Positions 50,901 to 62,600 of a stretch of DNA of 64,000 nt are shown one piece after another. The notes under the pieces were generated by a model. It searched no databases, was not told the origin of the DNA, and worked only from the letters and a program-made list of their open reading frames with translations. The DNA lies in NCBI GenBank assembly GCA_003254905.1, contig QANU01076963.1, positions 378,258 to 442,257 on the forward strand. Direction: 5' to 3'. The stretch's first letter is position 1. Each line of letters opens with the position of its first letter. Both the position numbers and the translations under genes were made by a program. Source of the DNA: Nissolia schottii (taxonomy: Eukaryota; Streptophyta; Magnoliopsida; Fabales; Fabaceae).

Positions 50901-52702
50901 TAGTTTCCTTTTTACAGAAAATGAGCACTTAAATTTACTAATGTACATCAGCACATGTGCTTCCATATATAGAAGTTATAAAATTCACATTATTCATTCT
51001 CTTTTTCTACCCAATTTGTAAAATAAAAATGTTTATTATGAGGAGGAGTCAAATTAATTTCCTTTAGTTGATGAGTTAATTTCACATGTCACTCTCAAGT
51101 TAAAAAGAATTTGAGCCATTATACTAACTGTCTTGTAACATTTATGTATTTAAATTTCCACGTATTTAATTAACTTTCTCCACTTCATATAATTTACCCA
51201 CCCATTAGTTACTGCAACTGGCAACAGGTCCAATAGCATTAGCAGCAGCGAGGTACCTCCAAGTGGGAAAAACCAAACAGCCCAAAGCAACATGCATAAA
51301 ACAAACATTAACAGCATGTGTTTTTCCTTGACAACATTAACCAGTTAATTACAAGATATATTTAGACTAAAAGATAGCAGATAAAAATTAATTAAGAATA
51401 ATGAAAAATGATAAAAGACAAAGTACATAGAGATCCGTTGTCACATTCAGCCAGAAGGCAAGCAGCGTGCGCACAAGTTAAGGGCTGCCAATGTTAAACT
51501 AATTGGTTTCTATGCGGCAAAGGATTGCGGAAAAATTCGTGTGTACTCATAAAGCATTGTGTTATATATACTTTTGATTATGCATAAAATAATATTTTAA
51601 TTTTCATAAAAATTTATTATTTATCATTAAAATGTTATTTATTACAGGATTAAGAACGCATATAACATGACTCTCCATATTCACAAAAATATTTCTTAAA
51701 AGTTAATGAGTCTGCCAATGCAATAGTTTAAACTTTAAACATTATGTTTAGAAAAAAATGTACTCATTTAATATAAAATATTGTGATGATTTAAATATTA
51801 TCTATTATTAAAAAAATTGATAGAATATAAATCTCATTAAAGTAACATCATTAATACGATATTTCATGTTAAATGAATTTAAATAATTAACACTTCTTAA
51901 TTATATTATTATAAAGTATGCGCCAACGTCCACAGTCCACACAGCAAAGTGTGAGTGTTTATTTCGATTTGATTTGACTAATGGAAATTGAAAACCTTTA
52001 TAGAAGAACTAGTAACACCCGAGTGAAGGAGACAAGAAAAAATTGGTTGGAAAAGTGTAAACCAAACACAGCCTCTCTCACATTTGTTCATCATCCCATT
52101 TCCCCAGGCAGGCACATAGGCCCCATTACACCAATTGCCTTTCCTTGTATGGATTTTCTTTAGGATTTCGATAAAGACAGTGTTTAAGCCAAGACAATCG
52201 ACTTTTGCCACCTCCCATTGGTTGTACTAATACATCAATTCTAATTGTATTATAATTTTAATTTTAATTTTCATTCTAAGGGTCGTATTCTAATTGTCAC
52301 ACTTATTTTTAATAAACTTCGCATCCAATTTATTGAAATTGAGAACATCATTCTTTGAAATCTTCTTCCATTGTTTAAGATAATTGTTAAATTTAATTTA
52401 ACAGATCAGTACATGTCATGTGCGATTAATAGATAGTAAGAACTATTTTTCGTTAAACTATATACATGTTGTCATTCATTTAATCATTCTAACGTGTTAA
52501 CTGTTTGGTCAGCTAATCAAGAAAGAAAATAGAAGACAAGACATACTAATATACGTATAAACTAAATATCATAACTATTAATTATATTTGGAATATTTTT
52601 CTTTTCCTTCACAAAATTCAAATCCAAAATTTTGCTTAAAGAAAATAAATTATGTCAAATCCCTCACACTAAACAAACATCGGTGCAATTATAATAAGTA
52701 TG
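47947..52702. other. AT-rich spacer between the CACTA and copia elements
   Basis: No gene can be supported. An open frame at 50479-50832 (117 codons, strongly hydrophobic near its end) is listed separately. The remainder is AT-rich and shows no long repeats. A GATTAG/CTAATC-type pattern does not stand out. Confidence 0.45.
50479..50832 (+). CDS. Hypothetical hydrophobic open frame, uncertain
   Basis: A 117-residue frame from MFELAMEYSSFFYALAT to INDC. Two hydrophobic stretches lie at roughly residues 9-35 and 83-106 (LIINLALTVVIAFLFVTLTV), so it could span a membrane twice. I recognise no family. It is not supported by neighbouring exons or a conserved motif, and the AT-rich surroundings often give such frames by chance. 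It could be a relic exon. Confidence 0.2.
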   Translation: MFELAMEYSSFFYALATFIIGEYIRLPFFYGCLVLNAVETKQPDNYTWRQCLIHIGKRFHVWSFCIKPTNTTVLYNFASRDLIINLALTVVIAFLFVTLTVVVVNDELNVSGQINDC

Positions 52703-52707
52703 AGAAG

Positions 52708-53023
52708 TAACGAAACAAAGAAGCTAATGCAATCAAAGAGCAAAAAACTTGAGTTTCAAGTTTGTAGACGGAAGAAGTTGTGCATTCAGTGATGAAGGGA
52801 GTATTTATACATGAGGAGTAGTGCACGGTATATTGAGTGAGCTGCACCACACAGAATATAACTTCCTAACCTCCTAACTAATCTTCAACAGAATTAGTTA
52901 CAACAGCAACCCAAAACAGAAACTTATAATTGACAATTCAGTTATGCAAGGAATGCAAGGAAACTAAACACTACAAACACTACGTGTTTCCTTGTTGTGA
53001 TGTGTGCATCCTTTGTTGTGATA
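52708..53023 (-). repeat. Copia 3' LTR (316 bases)
   Basis: It begins TAACGAAACA on the plus strand and ends GTTGTGATA. Its inner edge abuts the C7 tract that is the polypurine tract on the element's strand. It lies to the left because the element runs on the minus strand. Confidence 0.95.
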
Positions 53024-54625
53024 CCCCCCCGCAAGCTGGCGATGGTTGATAATGTCAATCATGCCCAGCTTGGAAACAAATTTGGCAAACAATTTCAAGG
53101 GTAATGAGCCTTCCGTGAAATTTCTTGCGAACAATGTGACAATCAATATCAAGATGCTTAGTATGCTCTTAGAACACAAGATTAGCCGCAATGTGCAATG
53201 TACTCTGATTGTCACAGTATAGTATAACTATATGTGAAGGGTTGCACTGAAGATCTCGCAACAGGAAGCTTATCCACTACAATTCACAAGTGCCGCTGAC
53301 CGGAGCTCTATACTCTGCCTCAGATGAGGACTTAGAGACAGCGTTCTGCTTCTTAGCCTTCCATGAGATCAATGATGTTCCAAGAAAGAAGCAATGCCCT
53401 GAGATTGATTTTATGGTATCCAAACATCCTCCCCAATCGGCATCATTGTATCCGGTGAGAGTTGAATTCTTGGGAAAGAAAATTCCACACCCTGAAGCAC
53501 CCTTTAAATATCTTAAAACACGCATGGCAACACGATAATGTGTCATAGTGGGTAAGGCAAGGAACTGACTCAACTGTTGGCAAGCAAATGTAATATCCAG
53601 GCGTGTAGATGTAAGATACAATAAGCGACCAATTAGCCTTCTATAGCCAGGGATGTCATCATAATCTCTTCTTGAGTCTTGGTGCAACTTGATTGCAACA
53701 TCAAGGGGAGTGGATGCAGGCTTAGAATCCATGACACCTGAATCTTGCAGCAAATCCACACAGTATTTTCGCTAGCATAGAGAGATTCCTTTGTGGGAAT
53801 AAGCAACTTCAAGCCCAAGGAAATATCGTAGCTCTCCCAGGTCTTTGATGTGAAACCTTACATCTAGAGTGGCTTTTATCATCTGAAACTCTGTGAGTAA
53901 AGAACCTGCTAGGATGATATCATCCACATACACTAGAAGGGCAGTGAAAGTGGATGAATCAGCCTTGATAAATAGAGTATGATCAGATGGAGTTTGAGTG
54001 AAACCGCAATGTAACAACACTTGTGATAATTTCCCAAACCATTTTCTGTTGGCCTGCTTAAGTCCATAGAGGCTTTTGATTAGCCTACAAACCTGGCCTG
54101 GGGAGGCACCTGTGTATCCAGGGGGCAAGGTCATATACACTTCTTCCTTTAAATCACCATGTAAAAAGGCATCATTGGCATCTAATTGATGGAGGTACCG
54201 CCCTTTGATGGATGCAGTTGCCAATAATATGCGAATTGTGGTAATTATTGCCACAGGAGAGAATGTATCAAAGTAATCTATGCCTGTAACCTGATTGTAT
54301 CCTTTTGCCACTAGTCGGACTTTATATCTTTCAATTGTGGCCATCAACCTTTCTTTTAATCTTGAAGACCCATTTGTTGCCAATAGGTGTGAAACTTGTA
54401 GGCAAGTTAGTGATAGTCCAGGTCTTGTTTAATTCTAGAGCATCTAATTCAGCTTGCATTGCCTTTCTCCAATGCTCATGCCTTTTGACCTTAGCATAGT
54501 TTTTAGGTTCAGCATTAGCAATAATAACATAGGCATATTTGTGTAGTGATGGAGCTAATTTATCATAAGACACGTGTTTTAAGATAAGATACTTATAGCA
54601 GCCTGAGGAGTGATTGATTAATGGA
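53024..54625 (-). pseudogene. Copia reverse transcriptase and RNase H region
   Basis: From about 54625 down, the minus strand gives an RT start (MSYDKLAPSLHKYAYVI, WRKAMQAELDALELNKTW, IGNKWVFKIKRK), then KGYNQVTGIDYFDTFSPVA, LHQLDANDAFLHGDLKEEVY and the catalytic YVDD box (LLVYVDDIILAG). The RNase H part from 53759 has TPLDVAIKL, YRRLIGRLLYLTSTRLDITF, YNDADWGGCLDT and SKSSSEAEYRA. A frameshift lies near 54350 between the first and second RT segments, another near 53765, and the far end decays with stops before the LTR. It supplied reverse transcription in the ancestral element and is non-functional now. Confidence 0.9.
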
Positions 54626-54629
54626 GTTA

Positions 54630-55860
54630 TGGCTGACTGTACTTGATTGCATTGATAGTCCTGTTGTCAGTCATGCTGTTGCTGCTACCATCCGTTCAGT
54701 TCCAAGCTCAAGTTCTAGTGTACTTGCCATCCCTGAAGATGTTGTATGACACCTTTAGATTAGGGCATCCTTCTACTGTTAGAATGTCCCTTATAAATAA
54801 GAAATTTGCCTTTGTCAAAATCAGTAATAATACACCTTGTGATGTTTGTCATTATTTTAAGCAATGGTATTTACCATATCTTGTTAGTAATTCAAGAGCC
54901 TCAGCCAAGTTTGAATTAATACACATGTATATTTGGGGTCCATTTGCTGTGATTGGTTTTCATGGACACAAGTATTTTCTTACTACTGTAGATGACTACA
55001 GTATATTCACTTGGACATTTATGTTAAAATCTAAATCTGAGGTTATCCAAGCATTAAGAAATTTGTGGCATTTATTTTAACTCAATTCAATGCTAAGATT
55101 AAGATCATTAGAAGTGACAATGAGCCAGAATTTAACATTCCTAGCTTATTTGATTCACTAGGAGTTGTACATCAAACCTCATGCATCGAGACACCCCAGC
55201 AGAATGCTAGGGTGGAAAGGAAACACCAACATGTGCTGAATGTGGCAAGAACAATTCTTTTCCAATCCAAATTGACAAAGAGATTCTGATCCTATGCTAT
55301 CATACAGACCACCTATCTAATCAATAGAGTTTCCACTCCTCTACTGAATAATCAGTCACCATTTGAGCTCTTCTTTGAGACACAACCTGATATAGCTTCA
55401 TTGAGAGCCTTTAAAGGACTTTGTTATGCTTCTACACTAACTGCAGGGAGAGGGAAGTTTGACTCTAAAGCAGATAAATGTGCGTTCATAGGCTACAAGC
55501 CTGGTGTAAAAGGCTTTGTACTTTACAACCTAAGAACCTCATCTATCCAAATATCTAGAAATTTAACATTTTGTGACCACATTTTTCCATATGGTAACTC
55601 ATTACCATTACTTGCTAGCTCAATAACACTTCCTAACCTATTACCTACCTCAGCAGCCACTGCAGAACCTGATTTCTTACCAATCAGCTTACCTACCTCA
55701 CACATAGCACTAGAGACCACTAAGCCCATCTCCCATGAATCAATTGAGTCTACTAAAACTGATATAGCACCTGAAATCACTGAAATTAATCCAGCAAGGG
55801 CTGGACCGAAAATTCCTGCACAGATCAGAAGATCCAACAAGAACAAGCAATCTCCTTCAT
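54630..55860 (+). pseudogene. Copia integrase block, inverted relative to gag and RT
   Basis: On the plus strand: a linker (SPVVSHAVAATIRSVPSSSS), then pre-integrase FRLGHPSTVRMSLINKKFAF with CDVC, the integrase core (LIHMYIWGPFAVIGFHGHKY, TTVDDYSIFTW, IRSDNEPEF, QQNARVERKH) and the C-terminal chromodomain-like linker (DSKADKCAFIGYKPGVKGF), ending near KQSPSFL at about 55860. The first catalytic aspartate (HxDxWGP) is replaced by tyrosine, while the second Asp (SDN) and the Glu (VERK) remain. Frameshifts and a stop after WHLF break it. Gag and RT on both sides are on the minus strand, so this segment is flipped. No protease D(S/T)GA motif was found. Confidence 0.85.
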
Positions 55861-55861
55861 T

Positions 55862-56991
55862 CTTGTCTTGGATGAATTTTCAAATGGAACTATGCTCACT
55901 TGTGAAACATGTGTTGTGTTGGATGTCTGCATATTGTCTTTCTACTGAATTAAGGCAAGCAAGGCCTGGTACTGCTCTTAAGTAAAATTCAGCCCTGCAC
56001 CTTGTTCCTGGCTAGGCTTTGCTTCAGTTTTCACTTCTGCATCTGCAGTGGTTACATTATTGGCTCTTGTGGAATTTCTAAACTTCCAGTGAGCAGGATA
56101 GCCAATTATTTTAAAATATTCATCATAAGTATGCCCTGTTTTTCCATAATTCGTGCACGACTTGCCATTGTTCTTTCCTTTAATTGCAGCCTTACTACTA
56201 GAAGCAGCAGCATTGACAAGGACCTTATTATCCTCATCCAAATCACCATCAATCTCTCTTTCTTGCTGGGAAACTAGAGTGAATTCTCTATTCAGCGATG
56301 ACAAAGTTTCTTTCATAAGAATTTGTGACCTAACATTGTTATACCTTTCATCCAAACTTGTTAGGAATCTAAGGATATAATCTTGTTCCCTATGCACTAG
56401 ATTATTTCTGGTAGCTAAGCAAGTGCATCGAACAGCACAGGAACAATCAACACAAAACCTATAATTCTCAAGCTCTTCCCACAAAGCTTTCAGTTAAGTG
56501 AAATAGTCTATCACAGATATATTATCTCGCTGAAGAATGTATAGATCATGTTGTAATTTCGCGATCCAAAGAAAATCATTTTGAGCAAAACTTTCCTTCA
56601 GATCTTGCCACATTGAGTTTGCATCTTTGATTCCATCAATGCTTCAAGCAATTGCTGGTGAAACTGAATGCATAATCGACGAATGTATCATTGTGTTGCA
56701 TCGTTCCCAAGCTTCATACAACGGATAAAACTCATCAGGTTTCAGAATTTCTCCACTCAAGAATTTGAACTTATTCTTAGCGATTAAAGCTCTCCTCATC
56801 GATCTACTCCATCAATGATAGTTTGAGCTTGTGAGGATTGTTGGACCAATCACAAGTGAAGGATTTTCACTTGGATGTAGAAAATATGGACTGCTTGGAT
56901 TCTGAATCAGATCGCCATTGTTGTTGCCACCAGAAGCTTCATGCAAGCTCCCTGCAACTACACTTCCTTGATTTCCTTGTTGTCGGGCCAT
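55862..56991 (-). pseudogene. Copia gag region
   Basis: It starts MARQQGNQGS at 56991 and contains NPYFLHPSENPS-like YFLHPSENPSLVI, then WSRSMRRALIAKNKFKFLSG, LKESFAQNDFLWIAKLQHDL and RFLTSLDERYNNVRSQILM, typical of plant copia gag. The zinc knuckle reads CTNYGKTGHTYDEY: two of the three cysteines of CX2CX4HX4C are changed to tyrosine. After the annotated frame ends, EQYQALLALIQ continues in the minus direction to about 55862, where the inverted block begins. Stops interrupt it near 56500 and 56645. Confidence 0.85.
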
Positions 56992-57020
56992 GAGTCTGCA
57001 GCCGAATGCAATCAAAGAGA

Positions 57021-57033
57021 GAAGCTAATACCA
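57021..57033 (-). other. Copia primer-binding site
   Basis: Read on the minus strand it is TGGTATTAGCTTC, matching the first six bases of the tRNA-iMet complement TGGTATCAGAGC used by most plant copia elements, with changes afterwards. It directly follows the 5' LTR. Confidence 0.8.
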
Positions 57034-57350
57034 TAACGAAACAGAGAAGCTAATGCAATCAAAGAGCAGAAAACTTGAGTTTCAAGTTTGCAGACTGAAG
57101 AAGTTGTGCATTCAGTGATGAAGGGAGTATTTATACATGAGGAGTGGTGCACGGTATGTTGAGTGAGTTGCACCACACTAAAATATAACTTCCTAACCTC
57201 CTAACCAATCCTCAACAGAATTAGTTACAACAGCAACCCAAAACAGAAACTTATAACTGACAATTCAGTTATGCAAGGAATGCAAGGAAATTAAACACTA
57301 CAAACACTACGTGCTTCCTTGCTGTGATGTGTGCTTCCTTTGTTATGATA
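57034..57350 (-). repeat. Copia 5' LTR (317 bases)
   Basis: It begins TAACGAAACAGAG and ends GTTATGATA on the plus strand. Differences from the other LTR are mostly transitions (for example GTAGTG/GTGGTG and GAGCTG/GAGTTG) plus a small indel at CACAGAA/CACTAAAA. It is upstream of gag on the minus strand. Confidence 0.95.
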
Positions 57351-57355
57351 AGAAG

Positions 57356-59565
57356 GAAATCAGGGGGGGATTATTTTGTTCAGAAATTAGGTTCTCTAGA
57401 CTTAGGGTTAAACATGACCTTAATTATTATATTAAAAGAAATATACATAAAGAGGTACGCAGATATAAATTAAGTTCAACCTTACAAAACTTTAAGAGAA
57501 TTACACTCTTATTTGTGTTTATTTCTCTTTTAACATATTTAATTAAAATCAACATGAGAAAATATTCATCCAAAAATACATGTTTAATTAAATGACGGCA
57601 AGATCCAATTACAAATTTTTTAAAGTATAATGACCTAATTAAGAGAATGAGATTAAATATAATCGTGTTTGATCATGTTATAAAAAAAATTAAAATATTT
57701 TAAATAAATAAAACTCTATTAAAACTGATAGTACCAATATAAATGCTCTAGTTTTTAATTAAGAATGTTGATTAGGCCGCTTACTACTCACTGGTCACAA
57801 CTAAAACGACAGGGCTGCGTGGAAAAGGATCAAGATGCACCATAGATGGGGACCCAATCTCTGTCCACGTGGGAACCTATTCTTTAACTATATTAAAAAA
57901 AAAACTTATATTATACTATGGTAATATTTTATTAAAACACTCACTCCATGCATTTTTTGTTATTGTTTCTTATTTAAAAATCAATTCAAAATTATTTATC
58001 ATTTGGTTAAATTACTGAAGCATTTACTTTTATTTTTAATTCTTTATGATTTTTTATTTTTTTCAATAATACCTAATAATTGTAATAGTAGTTACACAAT
58101 ATTAATTTAGTGGACGGCATACACATTAATTTATAGGTAGTGTTATTTTGATATAAAGTTTAGTGTAATCATCTAATCACCCCTCTCACAAGCATTGAGA
58201 CTCATGCTCATACCAATTTAATTTGAATGTAAGTCTTATGATATTTATGAAATGGGTGACTACACCGAACTGAGTGTAAAAGTAACGTTTTCTTTAATTT
58301 ATATTGCCTTGTTTTAAACTTTTAATTAATCAAAGAATTGGCTTTGTCGCGGAGACACAGAAGATACGGCAGATGTTCTGGACGCTTGTGACTTAGGCAT
58401 TAGGCAGCGCCACTCAATTCATTGGTTCCATTAATCATTGAATTGAATAATATATATCATACCATATGCCTTCAACACCCAACTCATGATCTTACCATAT
58501 ATATTGCTACAAAATACTATATATGGATAGATCGTATTCTTTTTTTTTCTTCTTCTTCTTTCTTTTTGGTTTCTAATTGACAGAATTAATCTAACTTTTA
58601 TATTTATTTCAATTTGGTGCGTATGCTAGAATATTTATGTATCTCGACATTAGAATTATCAAGGACTTGTCAAACTAGTTTAATGAAATACTGAATCTCA
58701 AGGACTTGCTTCAATGGGTGGAAATCCATTTGTTTAAAAGGGAACAAGCTCAAGCCCAATCTGTCTCACCAAGTTGACGTGTTTGTTTTGCCACACATCC
58801 CTGAATTTATATTTTGTTGATTGAAATCGAATTCTGTGTAACCCCTTCAGCAAATATTTTAAAGATAGACAACGAAAATCATTGTGATACGAGTCGGTAT
58901 AGATTTGCCTGAAATCAATACCTTTTTCCGCCTCTTGACTAAGATTAAGTGTATTTTCAACACATAATTGGTTTAAATGATTAAGTGTTCCTCTTGAATT
59001 TATGTTTTGGGCATGAAAAAATTGATTGAGAGTCATAACATGATGGTGGATATATATTGAAGATTTTTTAAAAATAAAGTTAAAAAATTTATGTTGTTTT
59101 GTTTAAATTTGGAGTTGTGCTGTTATAATAATTAAAATATATAACTTTTAAATAATTATATTTATAAATATTTGGACTCAGGATGGACCCCACCATACTA
59201 AGCCCTGCACCCATGTGAATATACTTGTGTATAGTTTTTTCATTTTGATTGTCTATATAATGTATAGTTTCTGTTTCTCTTAATTTATCAACAATTTTGA
59301 GTCATGACCTTGGATCCAATGTCACATAAATGTATGCACCTAACCAAGTTAAGATTAGATGCAACGTTTTCTTATCAAATATATATACGAAGCATGTGAG
59401 ACTGAGACGTGATCACGTACGTGTGTGTATATAAAGCAAAGACATAAACGTTAAAGGGGCATGCCGTATATATATTATGTACACACATGATAAGCCGTGC
59501 AAGCACGCACGCAGCAGGCATAACAAATAAGAAGCATCTCTATGTCCATAAAGAAAATTAGTGTG

Positions 59566-59609
<44 letters not shown>

Positions 59610-62600
59610 CAATGCTGTAATTCATAGCATTAGCATGTCTAGAGGCAAATGCTAATTAATTTCATGAATATTATTATATATGTTGCAAATTGAGAGGGAC
59701 CTGGGCTTATGGCNGTTGGAACATGTTTAATTCAATTAATTATGTGATGAATGTTGTTTTTGAGTTTAATTAACGGCATAAATTTTATGTTCTCGTGTCT
59801 TTGTCCTCTATCTCTAGTATCGAACGATAGAGATAGAACACATTTTTAACTGTTATTGGAATAGGAAAATTCTATTTCTATCCCTCTCCTTTTTATTGTC
59901 TCAATATAAATATATGAAGAGATCTACATGTCACACAATCATTCAAGGTAATCTTCACAATCAATTTTGTTTGTGATTCATGTTAGCTTGCATGCTACGG
60001 GTCAAATTGATTGATGATGATATGAGAGATAAAAATTCTTACAATTATATGTGAAATGTAATTAATTTGTATGTTAAAAAGTGAATACATAAACACAAAT
60101 GAGACCAAAACTTTGTGTGTATCTTATGTTATCTACCCTTCCTTCATCTATTAGAATTGAAAATTGTGTCATATGGCACAAACATTTGACTGGACCTCGG
60201 GCATGTAGCAGAAGATAACGCAAAACTATGAAGAAAGAGTAGTAACTACCTGAAATCCCAAGTTAAAGAAAAAGGGGGGGTAATAAAGAAAAATAAGAAT
60301 GAAATTGAAATTAAATAAAATAATAAAAAGGGGGTGGGTGTGAATGACACTCTGTGAAGCTCAGATCTCAAACAGTGTAAGAAGAGTCTCTTTTGGACCC
60401 ATGAGGATGGAAAAAGTATTAGGAAGAGGGGCCTCACCCCTCTCACTTGTGTCGCACTATCATTTGCTTTTAAAATAAAATGGAAAAAATGTTTGGGAAT
60501 ATAAGGCCTCTTTGAAATTTGCACACACACATACACTTACACACTGACATGAAGCATATGGGATAAGTTTATTGTGTTTTGAGGAAACTGCAAAATAAAG
60601 CAGAAAAAGTTGAATTTCAGATATCATATGTATAAAAAGGGAGGATTTCAAAGATTAGATTAGAAAAAGGGTTCGAAATTTGTGTAGTTCTAAAGTCTCT
60701 TTATAGAAATAAAAAATAAAAAAAAATAAAAATAAAAATAATCCATGTTATGTGCACTTGCTTATTGAATCCAAGAAACCAAGCATCCTAAGTGGAAACG
60801 GAACCGATCTTGCTTGATAGATATGTGTTTTAATTTTGTGGTCCAAACTCAATTTTACCAATTTTATACCATTTTTATTTTGTTTTAATTATTTTGGTCA
60901 TCCAAAATGATGATATGTGGTCAAACGGCTACAAAACAACGAGGATCTTAAGTAAAAATAAATAAAATTTGCATTGCTTGCATTTGACTAAAGGGATCTT
61001 GGGTAACTATTGGTCGAAGTTTTCAACATTGTCACCTTAATGTTTTTTTGTTTTTTCTTTCCTAATTGGACATTGACACCATTGACCGGTGATCATGATT
61101 CGTGACTACAAATTTCTCAGGAGTCAATTTTAATTTGCTAAAGAAATTGTGCCTCTTAATTGCAAAGTTCTTATAATTTCTCCACCTAACTTGTAATATA
61201 ATTACTTGTTCACCTAGAAAAAACTATTCTTGTAACATGTTAAACAAGTATTATTTTTTTAGAAATATATCCAGCTAATTCATAATTAATCAAGAAAGAA
61301 GTGGAAACATGCAATGATGCGTTTAGCCAAAAAAAAAAATGAAAAGATTTCCAGTAATTACTCACTTAGGCAGATGTATAGAAATTACATTATTGAAGTC
61401 TTGATTTAGCTATGATTTTTTTTTAAGTCTTACTCCAAGAAAGTTGTGCTATTCTCACACGGCACATGCATTTGTACAAATGTGTCATCATTTTCGATTT
61501 GAATGCTAGAGACAGGTCTATTTTAAGCAATAAAATGAAGGATTATTCATCCTTGGATTATTTATTAAATTTGCGCATGATCTAATATATATTCTTTTGT
61601 TATATAATGTGTAATGAAGTTTAAACTTATAATCTCTTACCAATTATTTACTTTTTTACGGTTAGATTATTCATAGTGATTTCACAATACAATGTAGATT
61701 TAAAATGCATTCATCATTTATTAAAGGATCTTAAATAATTTTATAAAACTTTAAAATTGCATTTGGTTAGCCTTTTTTATTAACTTCATTAAATGTTTTT
61801 GGTTCGTTAGTACTGGAAAATGGATTCTCTTAATTACATTTATTGTCATATGTTATTAAATGTGATTTTTTATTATTAATTGATGAGGTACACTTTATAC
61901 ATGACATAAATAATAAAAAAATTAATAATAAAAAATTACACTTAACAACACATAACAATAAATTAATTCAATTAAGATGGTTCATTCCATTCCATGTTCC
62001 TTGATATTGAACAATTTGACAACTAGCTATAATTCACCTTACTCGTCTAGTGTTCATTTCGCTTCTTCAAATATTTGGTGGTTAGAAAAAACCAACGCAA
62101 GATAATGATATTGCTTTGCCTGCAACCAAGAGAAAAAAATTATTGCTCTTTTTGCCCACAAACCACAATCAAAGAGCATGCATGAAAAATTGAATTAAAA
62201 AAATTATTAGGTTGGGGGGCAATAGCATTGCCTAGTCGAGGCGCATCAGAATTTAATGATACAAAACCAAAAACACGTTGGATTGGACCAACTTTGTCTA
62301 CAAATTTCAAACTATTCATATTTTTTTTTCAAATGTAAATAAAGCACATTCTAAGTTCTAACCCTCCCACCCTCAGTCTCCCTATATATCAAACAAAAGA
62401 AAGGGCAAATAGAAACCGTAACAATAAAATTATTATTATTACTATATATATAAGCAACAAGGAAAATGACACATTAATAGTTTAATGGTATAAGAAGGAG
62501 GCATAACTTAAATTGGTAAGTTTAGCACATGTAAATTGTCATTAGCAATGGACTACGGTTATAAGCCAAAATTGCACACATCTGAATCTGATTAGCAATT

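Larger units (their letters stand above)
52708..57350 (-). mobile_element. Ty1/copia LTR retrotransposon, degenerate and internally rearranged
   Basis: The two LTRs (52708-53023 and 57034-57350) are near-identical and the element is bounded by the 5-bp duplication AGAAG (52703-52707 and 57351-57355). Next to the right LTR, on the minus strand, TGGTATTAGCTTC (57033-57021) resembles the initiator-methionine tRNA primer-binding site TGGTATCAGAGC. A purine tract (CCCCCCC on the plus strand, 53024-53030) adjoins the left LTR, so transcription runs right to left. Order on the minus strand: gag, then an inverted integrase block, then reverse transcriptase and RNase H. The LTR ends are TA...TA instead of TG...CA. 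By eye the LTRs differ at about 17 positions. Confidence 0.95.

Noticed and set aside
54643..55985. A second, independent copia element nested in plus orientation
   Set aside because: No extra LTRs or target duplications flank it, and it supplies exactly the integrase missing from the host element. An internal inversion is simpler.
59400..60700. Possible microRNA precursor
   Set aside because: No known plant miRNA sequence that I could recall matched, and no convincing hairpin was seen by eye.
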